Below, piece after piece: positions 1 to 7,259 of a stretch of 12,999 nucleotides of DNA. The DNA lies in contig DGXE01000080.1 in NCBI GenBank assembly GCA_002395525.1, positions 1 through 12,999 on the forward strand, written 5' to 3'. The translations under genes and the position numbers were made by a program. The number at the start of each line of letters is the position of its first letter. Within the stretch, counting starts at the first letter, position 1. Origin of the DNA: Ruminococcus sp. UBA4240 (lineage in GTDB: Bacteria; Bacillota; Clostridia; Oscillospirales; Ruminococcaceae). Under the pieces are notes generated by a model. It did no database searches, had not been told where the DNA came from, and saw only the letters and a list, made by a program, of their open reading frames with translations.

Positions 1-241
1 AAACGCCTCCGAGCCGATATGGTTCAGAGGCGTTGCTGCGTCTATGGGGTTATGCTTTGATCTCGGTGCCGTCCTTGAAGGTTACCGTAAGAAGCTCGGT
101 GAGGAAGGATATAGGAAGACTTGCGAAGAAAATGCGCTTCCGGTTGACTTTGAGAAAATGTCATATCCCGATTTCCTTGAACAACGTAGAAAATTGATGG
201 CCGGCATTGTTAAGAAGGCATATCTGAAGCTATGTGAATGA
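1..241 (+). CDS. C-terminal fragment of an unidentified protein (runs in from the left edge)
   Basis: The frame is open from base 2 to the TGA at 239-241. The first ATG (44) has no Shine-Dalgarno sequence, so this is the tail of a longer gene rather than a 65-residue protein. The visible residues end in a charged, probably helical stretch (DFLEQRRKLMAGIVKKAYLKL). My memory is that similar FLxxRRKLMAxxI endings occur at the C-terminus of some DUF262-type (GmrSD-like) proteins, but too little is visible to name a family. The first 34 bases also form an interrupted stem (AACGCCTC/GAGGCGTT with an inner GAGCC/GGTTC helix), which is unusual inside coding sequence. Transcription probably stops at the hairpin near 393-420. 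Confidence 0.5.
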   Translation, partial: NASEPIWFRGVAASMGLCFDLGAVLEGYRKKLGEEGYRKTCEENALPVDFEKMSYPDFLEQRRKLMAGIVKKAYLKLCE

Positions 242-392
242 TTCTAAAGAACGTGTGAGTGCACGTAGGCCTTGTTGCGTAGCACCCGTACAGCACCCAA
301 AAATATATAAAAGTGCCTATTTACGCGGTTCTGCGTTATGCAAGCGTTAAGCAAGAGATAACATTTCCCCGAATGGGATCATACGAAAGATC
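242..392. other. Intergenic stretch with short repeats, no gene seen
   Basis: No convincing ORF, tRNA or conserved RNA is visible. Two copies of AGCACCC lie 11 bases apart (281-287 and 292-298), and a small inverted repeat ACGTG/CACGT lies at 251-266. Bases 421-549, on the other side of the terminator, likewise hold no gene I can support. Confidence 0.4.
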
Positions 393-420
393 GCCCCGCA
401 GGGCTTCCCTGCGGGGCTTT
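393..420 (+). terminator. Strong GC-rich intrinsic terminator
   Basis: A perfect 11-bp inverted repeat GCCCCGCAGGG / CCCTGCGGGGC (393-403 and 407-417) has a 3-base loop and is followed by TTT then CACTT on the + strand. It lies between the gene ending at 241 (+) and the symporter ending at 550 (-). The T run favours the + direction. On the - strand the hairpin follows the symporter by about 130 bases and could act weakly in both directions. Confidence 0.75.
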
Positions 421-549
421 CACTTATCCTTCAGAACGGTGCCGATCATGCTGTATCACTCAAACAACATTCAGGCAGCAGTCAATTTGTCGGTTTTTGT
501 ATATGCTGCGCAAATCTTTCCTGTGTCCCTGCAGGTCCTCTCCGGGGCG

Positions 550-2217
550 TTACTCATCTTTGCCGTTGTACACAGCCGTGTCCACAAGACCTTCCCTTTT
601 GGCGACGATCAGGGTAGCAGCCACATCTCCTGTGGTGTTGAGCATAGTGTCCAGCATATCCAATATGGGGACTATCCCCATAATGATCCCCATGGCTTCG
701 ATAGGCACCCCTATATCGGTGAGTATTACGCCAAGGCACACAAAGCAGGCACCGGGCACCCCGGGAGCCCCCAGTGACAGCAGCAGCACCGTGATCCCCA
801 TTGCCGCCAGAGTCTGGGCGGGCAGTGCAATGCCGTAGGCACGGGCAAGGAATATGCATGACAGCATCATGAATATACATCCGCCGTCCATATTGACCGT
901 TGCACCAAGGGGTATGGAGAAGCTTGCTATCTTGGGGGAGATGCCCATTTTGTCCGTACACGTCCTCAGGTTGACGGGCAGCGCCGCCGAGCTTGAGGAG
1001 AGCGCCATGCTGGTGAGCATCCCCTCCCGGTTGTTCCTGTAGAAGTTCAGGGGATTGAGCCTTGCCAGCACAAGTATCATCACCCCGTAGAAAAGGAGCA
1101 TCATAATAACAGCAAGGAAATGCGCAGCCACAAAGCTCAGCATGGATGTGAGTGCCTTCGTGTCCATATAGAGGGTCATGCTTGCTATAGCGCAGAACAC
1201 GGCAATGGGCATGAATTTCGTCACAATGCGTGTTATGGTCAGAAACAGCCTGTTTGCCCCCTCAAACAGCTCACACAGCGGGGCGGAATGCTCCCCCGTC
1301 ATATTCAGGGCTATGCCCACCAGCACACCCAGGAATATGAGCTGCAGCGTGTCCGACTCTATGAAGGGCTGCAGCAGGTTTGAGGGCACGATGTTCACTA
1401 TGGCGCTGACAAGGGAGATATCCGGATCGCTGTCTGCCACGGCAGCAGGAGCCTCTGCCGACATCATCAGGGCAAACCCCGGCACCCCGGGATGCATTAT
1501 CAGATCCGCCCCCACAGCTATCATCACCGCCGCTATGGATGTGCAGCAGTATATCCCCATTATCCTTGCACCCAGTCTCCCCAGCTCGGAAATGTCCTTG
1601 TACTGGCTCACCGAGGACACTATGGAGAAAAACACCACAGGCCCTATTATCATTTTCAGCGCATTCATGAACATCCCCTTGGCGCTGTCAAGGATGTTCA
1701 GGGAGATAAACTCCCCTATGTCTCCGGGGACAGACCTCAGCAGCAGCCCCGCCAGAAATCCCAGCACAATGGCTGCCACAGTGAATATCAGCATGGAGCG
1801 CTGTGTCCTCCCCACACGTATGGACACACGGTTGACACCCCCCTTTGAGGAAAAGGTGAAGTCGTCCTCCATTGATTTAAGCAGAATGGAGCGTATAGCC
1901 TCCGCCGCCGCCGTCTCCTCAAGGGCGGCAAGCTCCTGCACGGGCTGCACCTCCGACAGCACGCAGGGCTCACCCCCGCAGCGCACCGAAAGGCTCACAT
2001 TGCCAAGCAACCGCCGCACCTGTATCTGTATCTCCGACCCGGGGCGGGCGTGCTGAATGAACAGGGGCAGCAGCTCCTCCGCAAGGAGCAGCGCCTTCAT
2101 GGATTCCCGCCGTGACCTGCCGGCGGCTGCAAGGGTTTGCTCTATATAGTCAAGACATTGCTGAAGGGAACCTTCCTCCGCCGGGAAGCTCCTTTTTTCA
2201 TTTAATATGGATCCCAT
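550..2217 (-). CDS. Dicarboxylate/amino acid:cation symporter (DAACS/SDF family) with extra N-terminal domain
   Basis: A 555-residue membrane transporter of the GltPh/GltT fold, which takes up amino or dicarboxylic acids with Na+ or H+. Hydrophobic helices begin near residue 141. Family landmarks are present: the serine-rich HP1 tip SSSSAALP (407-414), the TM7 cation motif NMDGG (442-446, usually NMDGT), the HP2 loop GVPGA (486-490), and the TM8 motif D520-MLD-TMLN527-TTG-D531. Aligned on TM8, the arginine that in GltPh (R397) binds the substrate side-chain carboxylate is Asp523 here, so acidic substrates are doubtful. Residues 1-139 are an extra soluble domain. Its helix LLLAEELLPLFIQHA loosely resembles the N-box helix of RsbW/SpoIIAB-type ATPases, but the Asn and the glycine box are missing. 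The ATG at 2217 follows GAGG with 8 bases between, supporting this start. Substrate unknown. Confidence 0.9.
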   Translation of the reverse strand: MGSILNEKRSFPAEEGSLQQCLDYIEQTLAAAGRSRRESMKALLLAEELLPLFIQHARPGSEIQIQVRRLLGNVSLSVRCGGEPCVLSEVQPVQELAALEETAAAEAIRSILLKSMEDDFTFSSKGGVNRVSIRVGRTQRSMLIFTVAAIVLGFLAGLLLRSVPGDIGEFISLNILDSAKGMFMNALKMIIGPVVFFSIVSSVSQYKDISELGRLGARIMGIYCCTSIAAVMIAVGADLIMHPGVPGFALMMSAEAPAAVADSDPDISLVSAIVNIVPSNLLQPFIESDTLQLIFLGVLVGIALNMTGEHSAPLCELFEGANRLFLTITRIVTKFMPIAVFCAIASMTLYMDTKALTSMLSFVAAHFLAVIMMLLFYGVMILVLARLNPLNFYRNNREGMLTSMALSSSSAALPVNLRTCTDKMGISPKIASFSIPLGATVNMDGGCIFMMLSCIFLARAYGIALPAQTLAAMGITVLLLSLGAPGVPGACFVCLGVILTDIGVPIEAMGIIMGIVPILDMLDTMLNTTGDVAATLIVAKREGLVDTAVYNGKDE

Positions 2218-2596
2218 TACTGTACCTCAGATTTCTTTCATATGCGGATGATGAGATTGTTGGCACCCATAGCCGTGGTGTATCTGATGTCCTATCCCCA
2301 TGATGATAAGGAGCCCTTTTTCATCATGCTTGTCCATGAGCTGATAATACTAACGGACGGCAGTCATCTCTCAGGCGTATGATAAGATCTTCCCCCTTGG
2401 CTATAAAGCGTATACGGATCCGCCATGGGGCCTGTCGCAAGGGAGAGATCCGAAACGGCAAAGGAAAATTCAGACTTCAAGAATAGTCTGTGCAGCATTT
2501 TGTATTTTGATCTGTCTTTTCTTGTTCCGGGCATACAAAACCTCCCTGATTCAAAATTCCCGGGGGCACATTCCCGATGTGCCGCCGCAGCACAAT
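2218..2596. other. Intergenic region; only short, doubtful reading frames
   Basis: There is no supported gene in this 379-bp gap. On the - strand a 36-codon frame (2227-2337, starting MDKHDEKGLL, His-rich) ends 9 bases before the symporter ATG and could be a leader peptide, but it has no ribosome site. On the + strand a frame from 2242 to 2382 reads RLLAPIAVVYLMSYP. Another + frame from 2354 crosses a hydrophobic stretch (VCAAFCILICLFLF, about 2485-2526) but lacks a start codon. These may be debris of a lost membrane gene or chance. Confidence 0.3.
2565..2583 (-). terminator. Weak hairpin, possible terminator of the fic gene
   Basis: An inverted repeat GGCACAT / ATGTGCC with a 5-base loop begins 13 bases after the fic stop codon on the - strand. 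The following bases (CCCGGGAATTTTG) contain only a short T run set back from the stem, so termination efficiency is uncertain. Confidence 0.35.
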
Positions 2597-3229
2597 TCAC
2601 TGATCCAGGCATTTACTGTGATCCTGTCTCAGTTCATTGATGTCAAAAGCCGTATAGCCTTCATAGTAATAGCTGATGTCAACACCTTTCATGTATACCT
2701 CTCTGTCATCTATCCTGTCGGTAAGGGCACCTTTAAGCAGAACACTTATCTCAGTGGAACGAACGGGACTTCTTTCCATGGCAAGAAGATAGTCATCCTT
2801 GTTGATGAGGCTCCAGTCAACAGCTTTCTTCAGCCTGACCCTGAAAATATGGTCGAGCCATATCCGTGCGGCTCTGCCGTTTCCCTCTCTGAAGGGGTGA
2901 CAGATGTTCATCTCGACGTATTTTGCCACGATCTCATCAAAGGTGCTTTGGGGCATCATTTCTACTGCCCTGAGGGACTGTTCCAGATACATAACGTGAG
3001 CAAAGCGGAAATTCCCCTTTGCAATGTTTACAGTCCGGAGCTTTCCCGCAAAGTCATAAATATCCTCAAAAAGTATCCTATGGATAAACATGAGTGTATC
3101 AAGAGTTCCTGCTTCTTTGTCAGAAAGCATATCCTGTTCAAAAAGTGCAATGGCTTTCTGTTTTGAAATGCGCTCTTCCTCTCTTGCAAGCTCTGCCGAA
3201 TTTTTTATATTCAGTTTGTTTTCAAGCAT
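2597..3229 (-). CDS. fic: Fic-domain protein, probable self-inhibited (class III) protein adenylyltransferase
   Basis: A 210-residue cytoplasmic Fic protein. The complete catalytic motif HPFREGNGRAAR is at residues 111-122. Its His and the acidic residue before GNGR match enzymes that transfer AMP from ATP to a hydroxyl side chain. The N-terminal stretch AREEERISKQKAIALFE is typical of short bacterial Fic proteins. Near the C-terminus, S186-YYY-E190-G fits the inhibitory pattern [S/T]xxxE[G/N]. A C-terminal position defines class III, as in Neisseria meningitidis NmFic (S182/E186), where the glutamate blocks productive ATP binding. No separate small antitoxin gene is needed or seen. I chose the ATG at 3229: GAGGT at 3236-3240 (complement) is 6-7 bases upstream, whereas the in-frame GTG at 3235 would abut it. 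A TTGACA-17-TATACT promoter precedes it. The gene is divergent from the R-M gene. Target protein unknown. Confidence 0.9.
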   Translation of the reverse strand: MLENKLNIKNSAELAREEERISKQKAIALFEQDMLSDKEAGTLDTLMFIHRILFEDIYDFAGKLRTVNIAKGNFRFAHVMYLEQSLRAVEMMPQSTFDEIVAKYVEMNICHPFREGNGRAARIWLDHIFRVRLKKAVDWSLINKDDYLLAMERSPVRSTEISVLLKGALTDRIDDREVYMKGVDISYYYEGYTAFDINELRQDHSKCLDQ

Positions 3230-3273
3230 GATCACACCTCACATAATCATTCTCTGTCAGGTTCTCAACGCTT

Positions 3274-3302
3274 AGTATACCACTTACAGCAGCATTTGTC
3301 AA
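3274..3302 (-). promoter_or_regulatory. Sigma-A promoter of fic
   Basis: Reading the - strand, TTGACA (complement of 3297-3302), a 17-base spacer and TATACT (complement of 3274-3279) form a near-consensus promoter about 45 bases before the fic ATG. It fires away from the R-M promoter 31 bases to its right. Confidence 0.75.
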
Positions 3303-3332
3303 ATTGCAGCCATGTTTTTCTCCCCCGCCCTG

Positions 3333-3361
3333 TTGACCTTTTGGCGGGAATGTGTTATGAT
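3333..3361 (+). promoter_or_regulatory. Sigma-A promoter of the MmeI-like gene, with inverted repeat over the -35
   Basis: TTGACC (3333-3338), 17 bases, TATGAT (3356-3361), placed 21 bases before the R-M start codon. An inverted repeat CCCGCC (3324-3329) / GGCGGG (3343-3348) brackets the -35 box and is a candidate operator. The intended repressor, if any, is unknown. Confidence 0.7.
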
Positions 3362-3382
3362 TATGACAAAGGGGGAGATACC

Positions 3383-6208
3383 ATGACCGACAAGGAACAG
3401 AAAGCCGCCGCAAGGGCATTTGCGGAAAAGTGGCTGAAAAAAGAGGGCTACGAAAAGGGGGAGACACAGCAGTTCTGGATAGACCTGCTGCACGATGTGT
3501 TCGGTATCGACCGTGTGACCGAATATATCGAGTTTGAAAAGCGCATCACCATGGAGACCGCTGCCAAAAAAGGCTATATTGACGGCTATATCCCCTCTGT
3601 GCCCGTGCTTATCGAGCAGAAGGGCAGCCATGTTGATATACGTAAAAAAGAGCAGCAGTCCGACGGTACAATGCTTGACCCTCACGGACAGGCAAAGCGG
3701 TATGTCCAGTGGCTCGGAGTGTCAAAACGCCCGAAATACATCGTGGTGTGCAATTTCAAGGAATTTCTCATATACGATGAGGAAAACCCTGTTGCAGAGC
3801 CGCTGTCGGTAAAGCTTGCCGACTTTGAAAGGGAATACTATCTGCTGGATTTTCTCGTTGACCCGGAAAGCGTACAGCGGCAGAAGGAGGAGGAAATTTC
3901 CTTCAAAGCGAGCGAGGCAGTGGGAAAGATATATGATGCCCTGCTGAAACAGTATAAGGATCCGAAGGATCCCCACAGTCTTTCCTCCCTCAACAAGCTG
4001 TGCGTGCGGCTCGTATTCTGCTTCTATGCGGAGGATGCAGCCGTATTCAGCCATTTGCAGTTTGGGAAATATCTTTCAAGATTTGACCCGAGGGATGTGC
4101 GCCGTGCCCTCATTGACCTGTTCAAGGTGCTGGACACCCCCGAAGGTGAGCGTGATACTTATCTTGATGAGGAGCTGAAAGCATTCCCCTATGTCAACGG
4201 CGGTCTCTTTGCAGATGAAAATATTGAGATACCCAACTTTACCGATGAGATAGTACACCTCATCGTAAATGAAGCAAGTGCCAAGATCGACTGGCAGGAT
4301 ATATCCCCGACAATTTTCGGCGGCTTGTTTGAAAGCACCCTGAACCCGGAAACAAGGCGCTCCGGGGGTATGCACTACACCTCTGTTGAGAATATCCACA
4401 AGGTAATCGACCCTCTTTTTCTGAATGGGCTGAAAGATGAATTCACCGATATAATCGACAATAAGCACCAGAAGGCGGCACGGATAAACGCACTCAAAGC
4501 CTTCAAGAAAAAGCTGTCCTCCCTTGTATTCCTTGACCCTGCCTGCGGCTCCGGGAATTTCCTCACGGAATCCTATCTGTCGCTGAGAAAGCTGGAAAAC
4601 AGGGCGATAGCCGCCATAATGCAGGACACCTACGGGGCGATGATACCCTTTGAGGGGCTGATAGACGGCTCGGAGATACTTGTATCCATCGGGCAGTTCT
4701 ACGGCATAGAGATAAACGACTTTGCGGTATCCGTTGCCAAGACCGCCCTGTGGATAGCCGAGCACCAGATGCTTGAACAGACAAGGCGCATAGTCAGACA
4801 GGACAAGGAATTTCTGCCCCTTACATCCTATCCCAATATAGTGGAGGGCAATGCCCTGCGGATAAACTGGGAGGATGTGGTGCCAAAGGACAAGCTGAAT
4901 TATATCATGGGCAATCCACCGTTTGTGGGAAAAAAGGAGCAAAGCAAAGAACAAAAAAATGAGATTTTAGAACTATTTGATAAAAAAATACGCAGAGCAG
5001 GAAATCTTGATTATGTTACTGGATGGTATTATAAATCTGCAAAAATCATACAAAATACAAACATCAAAACTGCGTTTGTGTCTACCAATTCTATTACACA
5101 AGGCGAACAAGTACCAATATTATGGACATTCTTAATGCAAAATAATATTCATATAGAGTTTGCATATAGAACATTTACTTGGGATAACTCTATCACGAAT
5201 GACAAAGGCAAAAAAGAAAAAACAGATAAAAAAATGGCGGCTGTTCATTGTGTAATAATCGGTTTCAGTGTATCCAAAAGCACTGCCCAAAAATTAATTT
5301 ATGATGGTGACACTATAAAACAAGCAAAGAACATCAATGGTTATCTCATTAATGCAGATGATATTATAATCGAAAGCCGTTCAACTCCTCTTTCTGCAAA
5401 TGCACCTAAAATAATATATGGAAGTATGCCTATTGATAACGGACATTTGATACTTGACAAAAATGATTATGAAACTCTTATCAAAGAAAGTAGCGATAAT
5501 CTAAAATATGTGCGAAAATATGCAGGTGGTAACGAACTTATAAACAACATAGAGCGCTGGTGCTTGTGGTTAGTTGATGTCACACCGTCTGAGATAAGAA
5601 AATCTTCATTCATCAGTCAAAGGGTCAAAGAAACTGCAGATTTCAGAAAATCAAGTGACCGTCCGCAAACATTAGCACTTGCTGCTACACCATATTTATT
5701 TGGCGAGATAAGACAGCCAGCAACAACAATGATCGCAATACCGAAAGTATCTTCTGAAAGCAGACGATATATTCCATTATCATATGTTTCTCCTGATATT
5801 ATCATAAACGGAAGTGCACTAATAATACCTTGTGCTGAGATTTACCACTTTGGAGTATTGATGTCATCTGTACATAATGCATGGATGCGTGCTGTCGGCG
5901 GACGGCTTGAAATGCGTTACCAATACTCGGGAAGCATAGTCTACAACAACTTCCCCTGGTGTGACCCCACCCCGGAGCAAAAGGCAAAGATAGAGCAGAC
6001 CGCACAGGGCATACTTGACGCAAGAGCACTTTATCCCGATTCATCCCTTGCCGACCTGTACGACGAACTTACCATGCCCCCGGAGCTGCGCAAAGCCCAC
6101 AAAGCCAATGACAGGGCAGTAATGCAGGCATACGGCTTCAACCCCGACATGACCGAAAGCGAGATAGTGGCAGAGCTTATGAAGATGTACAAGGCGCTTA
6201 CAGAATAG
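3383..6208 (+). CDS. MmeI-like (type IIL/IIG) fused restriction endonuclease-DNA adenine methyltransferase
   Basis: A single 941-residue enzyme expected to methylate adenine in its recognition site and cut at a distance, close to the 919 residues of MmeI. Domains in order: N-terminal PD-(D/E)XK nuclease with D67 and E78-Q-K80 (spacing like MmeI D70/E80/K82); helical connector about 160-320; class I N6-adenine methyltransferase with GGMHYTS (328-334), SAM motif I LDPACGSGNF (384-393) and catalytic motif IV NPPF (511-514); target-recognition domain about 620-830; C-terminal helical tail from about 855. All catalytic residues are intact. The start at 3383 is chosen because GGGGGAG lies just upstream; the frame opens earlier at 3296 without a ribosome site. 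Bases about 4921-5885 are far more AT-rich than the flanks, which suggests a swapped specificity module. No separate methylase or specificity gene is needed. Recognition sequence unknown. Confidence 0.9.
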   Translation: MTDKEQKAAARAFAEKWLKKEGYEKGETQQFWIDLLHDVFGIDRVTEYIEFEKRITMETAAKKGYIDGYIPSVPVLIEQKGSHVDIRKKEQQSDGTMLDPHGQAKRYVQWLGVSKRPKYIVVCNFKEFLIYDEENPVAEPLSVKLADFEREYYLLDFLVDPESVQRQKEEEISFKASEAVGKIYDALLKQYKDPKDPHSLSSLNKLCVRLVFCFYAEDAAVFSHLQFGKYLSRFDPRDVRRALIDLFKVLDTPEGERDTYLDEELKAFPYVNGGLFADENIEIPNFTDEIVHLIVNEASAKIDWQDISPTIFGGLFESTLNPETRRSGGMHYTSVENIHKVIDPLFLNGLKDEFTDIIDNKHQKAARINALKAFKKKLSSLVFLDPACGSGNFLTESYLSLRKLENRAIAAIMQDTYGAMIPFEGLIDGSEILVSIGQFYGIEINDFAVSVAKTALWIAEHQMLEQTRRIVRQDKEFLPLTSYPNIVEGNALRINWEDVVPKDKLNYIMGNPPFVGKKEQSKEQKNEILELFDKKIRRAGNLDYVTGWYYKSAKIIQNTNIKTAFVSTNSITQGEQVPILWTFLMQNNIHIEFAYRTFTWDNSITNDKGKKEKTDKKMAAVHCVIIGFSVSKSTAQKLIYDGDTIKQAKNINGYLINADDIIIESRSTPLSANAPKIIYGSMPIDNGHLILDKNDYETLIKESSDNLKYVRKYAGGNELINNIERWCLWLVDVTPSEIRKSSFISQRVKETADFRKSSDRPQTLALAATPYLFGEIRQPATTMIAIPKVSSESRRYIPLSYVSPDIIINGSALIIPCAEIYHFGVLMSSVHNAWMRAVGGRLEMRYQYSGSIVYNNFPWCDPTPEQKAKIEQTAQGILDARALYPDSSLADLYDELTMPPELRKAHKANDRAVMQAYGFNPDMTESEIVAELMKMYKALTE

Positions 6209-6224
6209 GGCGAGATCGTGGCAC
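6110..6224 (+). repeat. 115-bp direct repeat, left copy (3' end of the R-M gene)
   Basis: This segment matches 7266-7380 without gaps, with 8 mismatches by my hand count. It encodes the last 33 residues of the R-M protein, the TAG stop and 16 further bases. Six of the eight differences lie within the first 50 bases and most change codons. The last part, including bases beyond the stop, is identical. The two copies enclose the RhuM-Fic cassette (6225-7265, 1041 bp). Confidence 0.9.
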
Positions 6225-6238
6225 AGCCGCTGCATATC

Positions 6239-7187
6239 TTATTTTATCATACAATTCATAATGACATTTATCATCATTTCCTTTTCAGCAGGCTGAGATT
6301 CAGCTATCATGATGGTCAGCGCCGCAAGGGTCTGGTCGGCTATTGCCTTTTCTGTCTTGGCTTCATCAAGAAAAAGAGCATCATTCTTGTCGAGAAAATA
6401 CAAAAACATGGCAGCAGCTATCCGCTTGTTGCCGTCGGAGAAAGAATGGTTCTTTGTTATGAAATACAGCAGATTTGCAGCCTTTTCCTCCAGTGACGGG
6501 TATATCTCAACGCCGCCGAATTCCTGATATATGTTGGCGATGCTTCCCTTGAAGGAATCGTCCTTCTCGTTACCGAAAAGCGCACTGTCGGATGCGAACT
6601 TCATTTCGCTGATGACCTTCCTGCACTCGTCATAATCAAGCACATAAACAGCCTTGTTTCCCTTTGGCTTGTCAAGAGTCTGGTGATCGTAGGCATCAAG
6701 CAGGTCAAGGGCAGTGTTGAACTTCTCAATTACTGAAAGCACCTGTTTTGCATCAAGCTGATTTTCTGCACGCCTCATAATGCGTATTACCTCACCTATC
6801 TGTTTCATACGCTTATTATTCACGGCATAGCCCCTGATTATGTAGTCTTTAAGCACACTGTTCGCCCATTTGCGGAACTCAACACCACGCTGAGACTTTA
6901 CACGATAGCCAACGGAATATCACATCGAGGTTGTAGTATTCGATATCTCTCATAACTTCACGCTCACCCTCAGTTTGAACTGTTGCAAATTTTGCAACAG
7001 TTGCCGTTCGCTCAAGTTCACCCTCTTTGAAAACGTTTCTGATATGCCTTGATATAGTCGATTTATCACGATCAAAGAGGTCTGTGAGCTGTTCCAGCGA
7101 CAGCCACACTGTTTCACCGTCGGTATTAACATTGAGCTTTACAGCGTGGTCTTCAGTCTCATATAAAATGATCTCATTCTTATCCAT
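6239..7187 (-). pseudogene. RhuM-family N-domain fused to Fic/Doc domain, broken by one frameshift
   Basis: Two adjacent - frames (about 7187-6880 and 6856-6239) together make one protein of about 316 residues. The N-terminal part matches the Virulence_RhuM family: a DNA-binding-like helix (LTDLFDRDKSTISRHIRNVF) followed by YYNLDVI. At about 6914-6918 the frame shifts. In the next frame the expected text continues (SVGYRVKSQRGVEFRKWAN), then KDYIIRGYAVNNKRM and a C-terminal Fic/Doc domain with HSFSDGNKR. The Lys of GNKR is as in Doc, a kinase of EF-Tu, rather than AMP-transferring GNGR enzymes. Relatives usually read DVIISVGYRV, so two bases are probably missing. The ATG at 7187 follows AGGTG. 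A TTGCTT-17-TATATT promoter lies upstream. It could also be a sequencing error or a slippage site. The cassette lies between R-M 3'-end repeats. Confidence 0.8.
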
Positions 7188-7213
7188 AAGGATCACCTAC
7201 CCTCGTTTTATTA

Positions 7214-7242
7214 AATATATCACATTTTCATTTGAAAAGCAA
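7214..7242 (-). promoter_or_regulatory. Sigma-A promoter of the RhuM-Fic gene
   Basis: On the - strand: TTGCTT (complement of 7237-7242), 17 bases, TATATT (complement of 7214-7219), about 27 bases before the ATG. The promoter lies wholly inside the segment bounded by the 115-bp repeats, so the cassette carries its own expression signals. Confidence 0.55.
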
Positions 7243-7259
7243 GATGCACAGCCTGAAAA

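Noticed and set aside
1..34. Integron attC-like recombination site
   Set aside because: The stem lacks the GTTRRRY and RYYYAAC boxes in the right places, and no integrase is visible.
242..392. tRNA or tmRNA gene near the left edge as an integration site
   Set aside because: No cloverleaf, T-loop TTCRANY or CCA-type end could be assembled from this stretch.
1178..2056. Long + strand frame of 292 codons
   Set aside because: It is antisense to the symporter, with Ser/Thr/Met-rich text lacking domain features. The - strand frame carries clear family motifs.
3296..3382. Upstream extension of the R-M protein from an earlier ATG
   Set aside because: It would place the -35 and -10 boxes inside the gene. 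GGGGGAG directly before 3383 supports the later start.
4076..4954. Long - strand frame of 292 codons
   Set aside because: Antisense to the R-M gene. It ends where the AT-rich block begins, which explains its length by composition.
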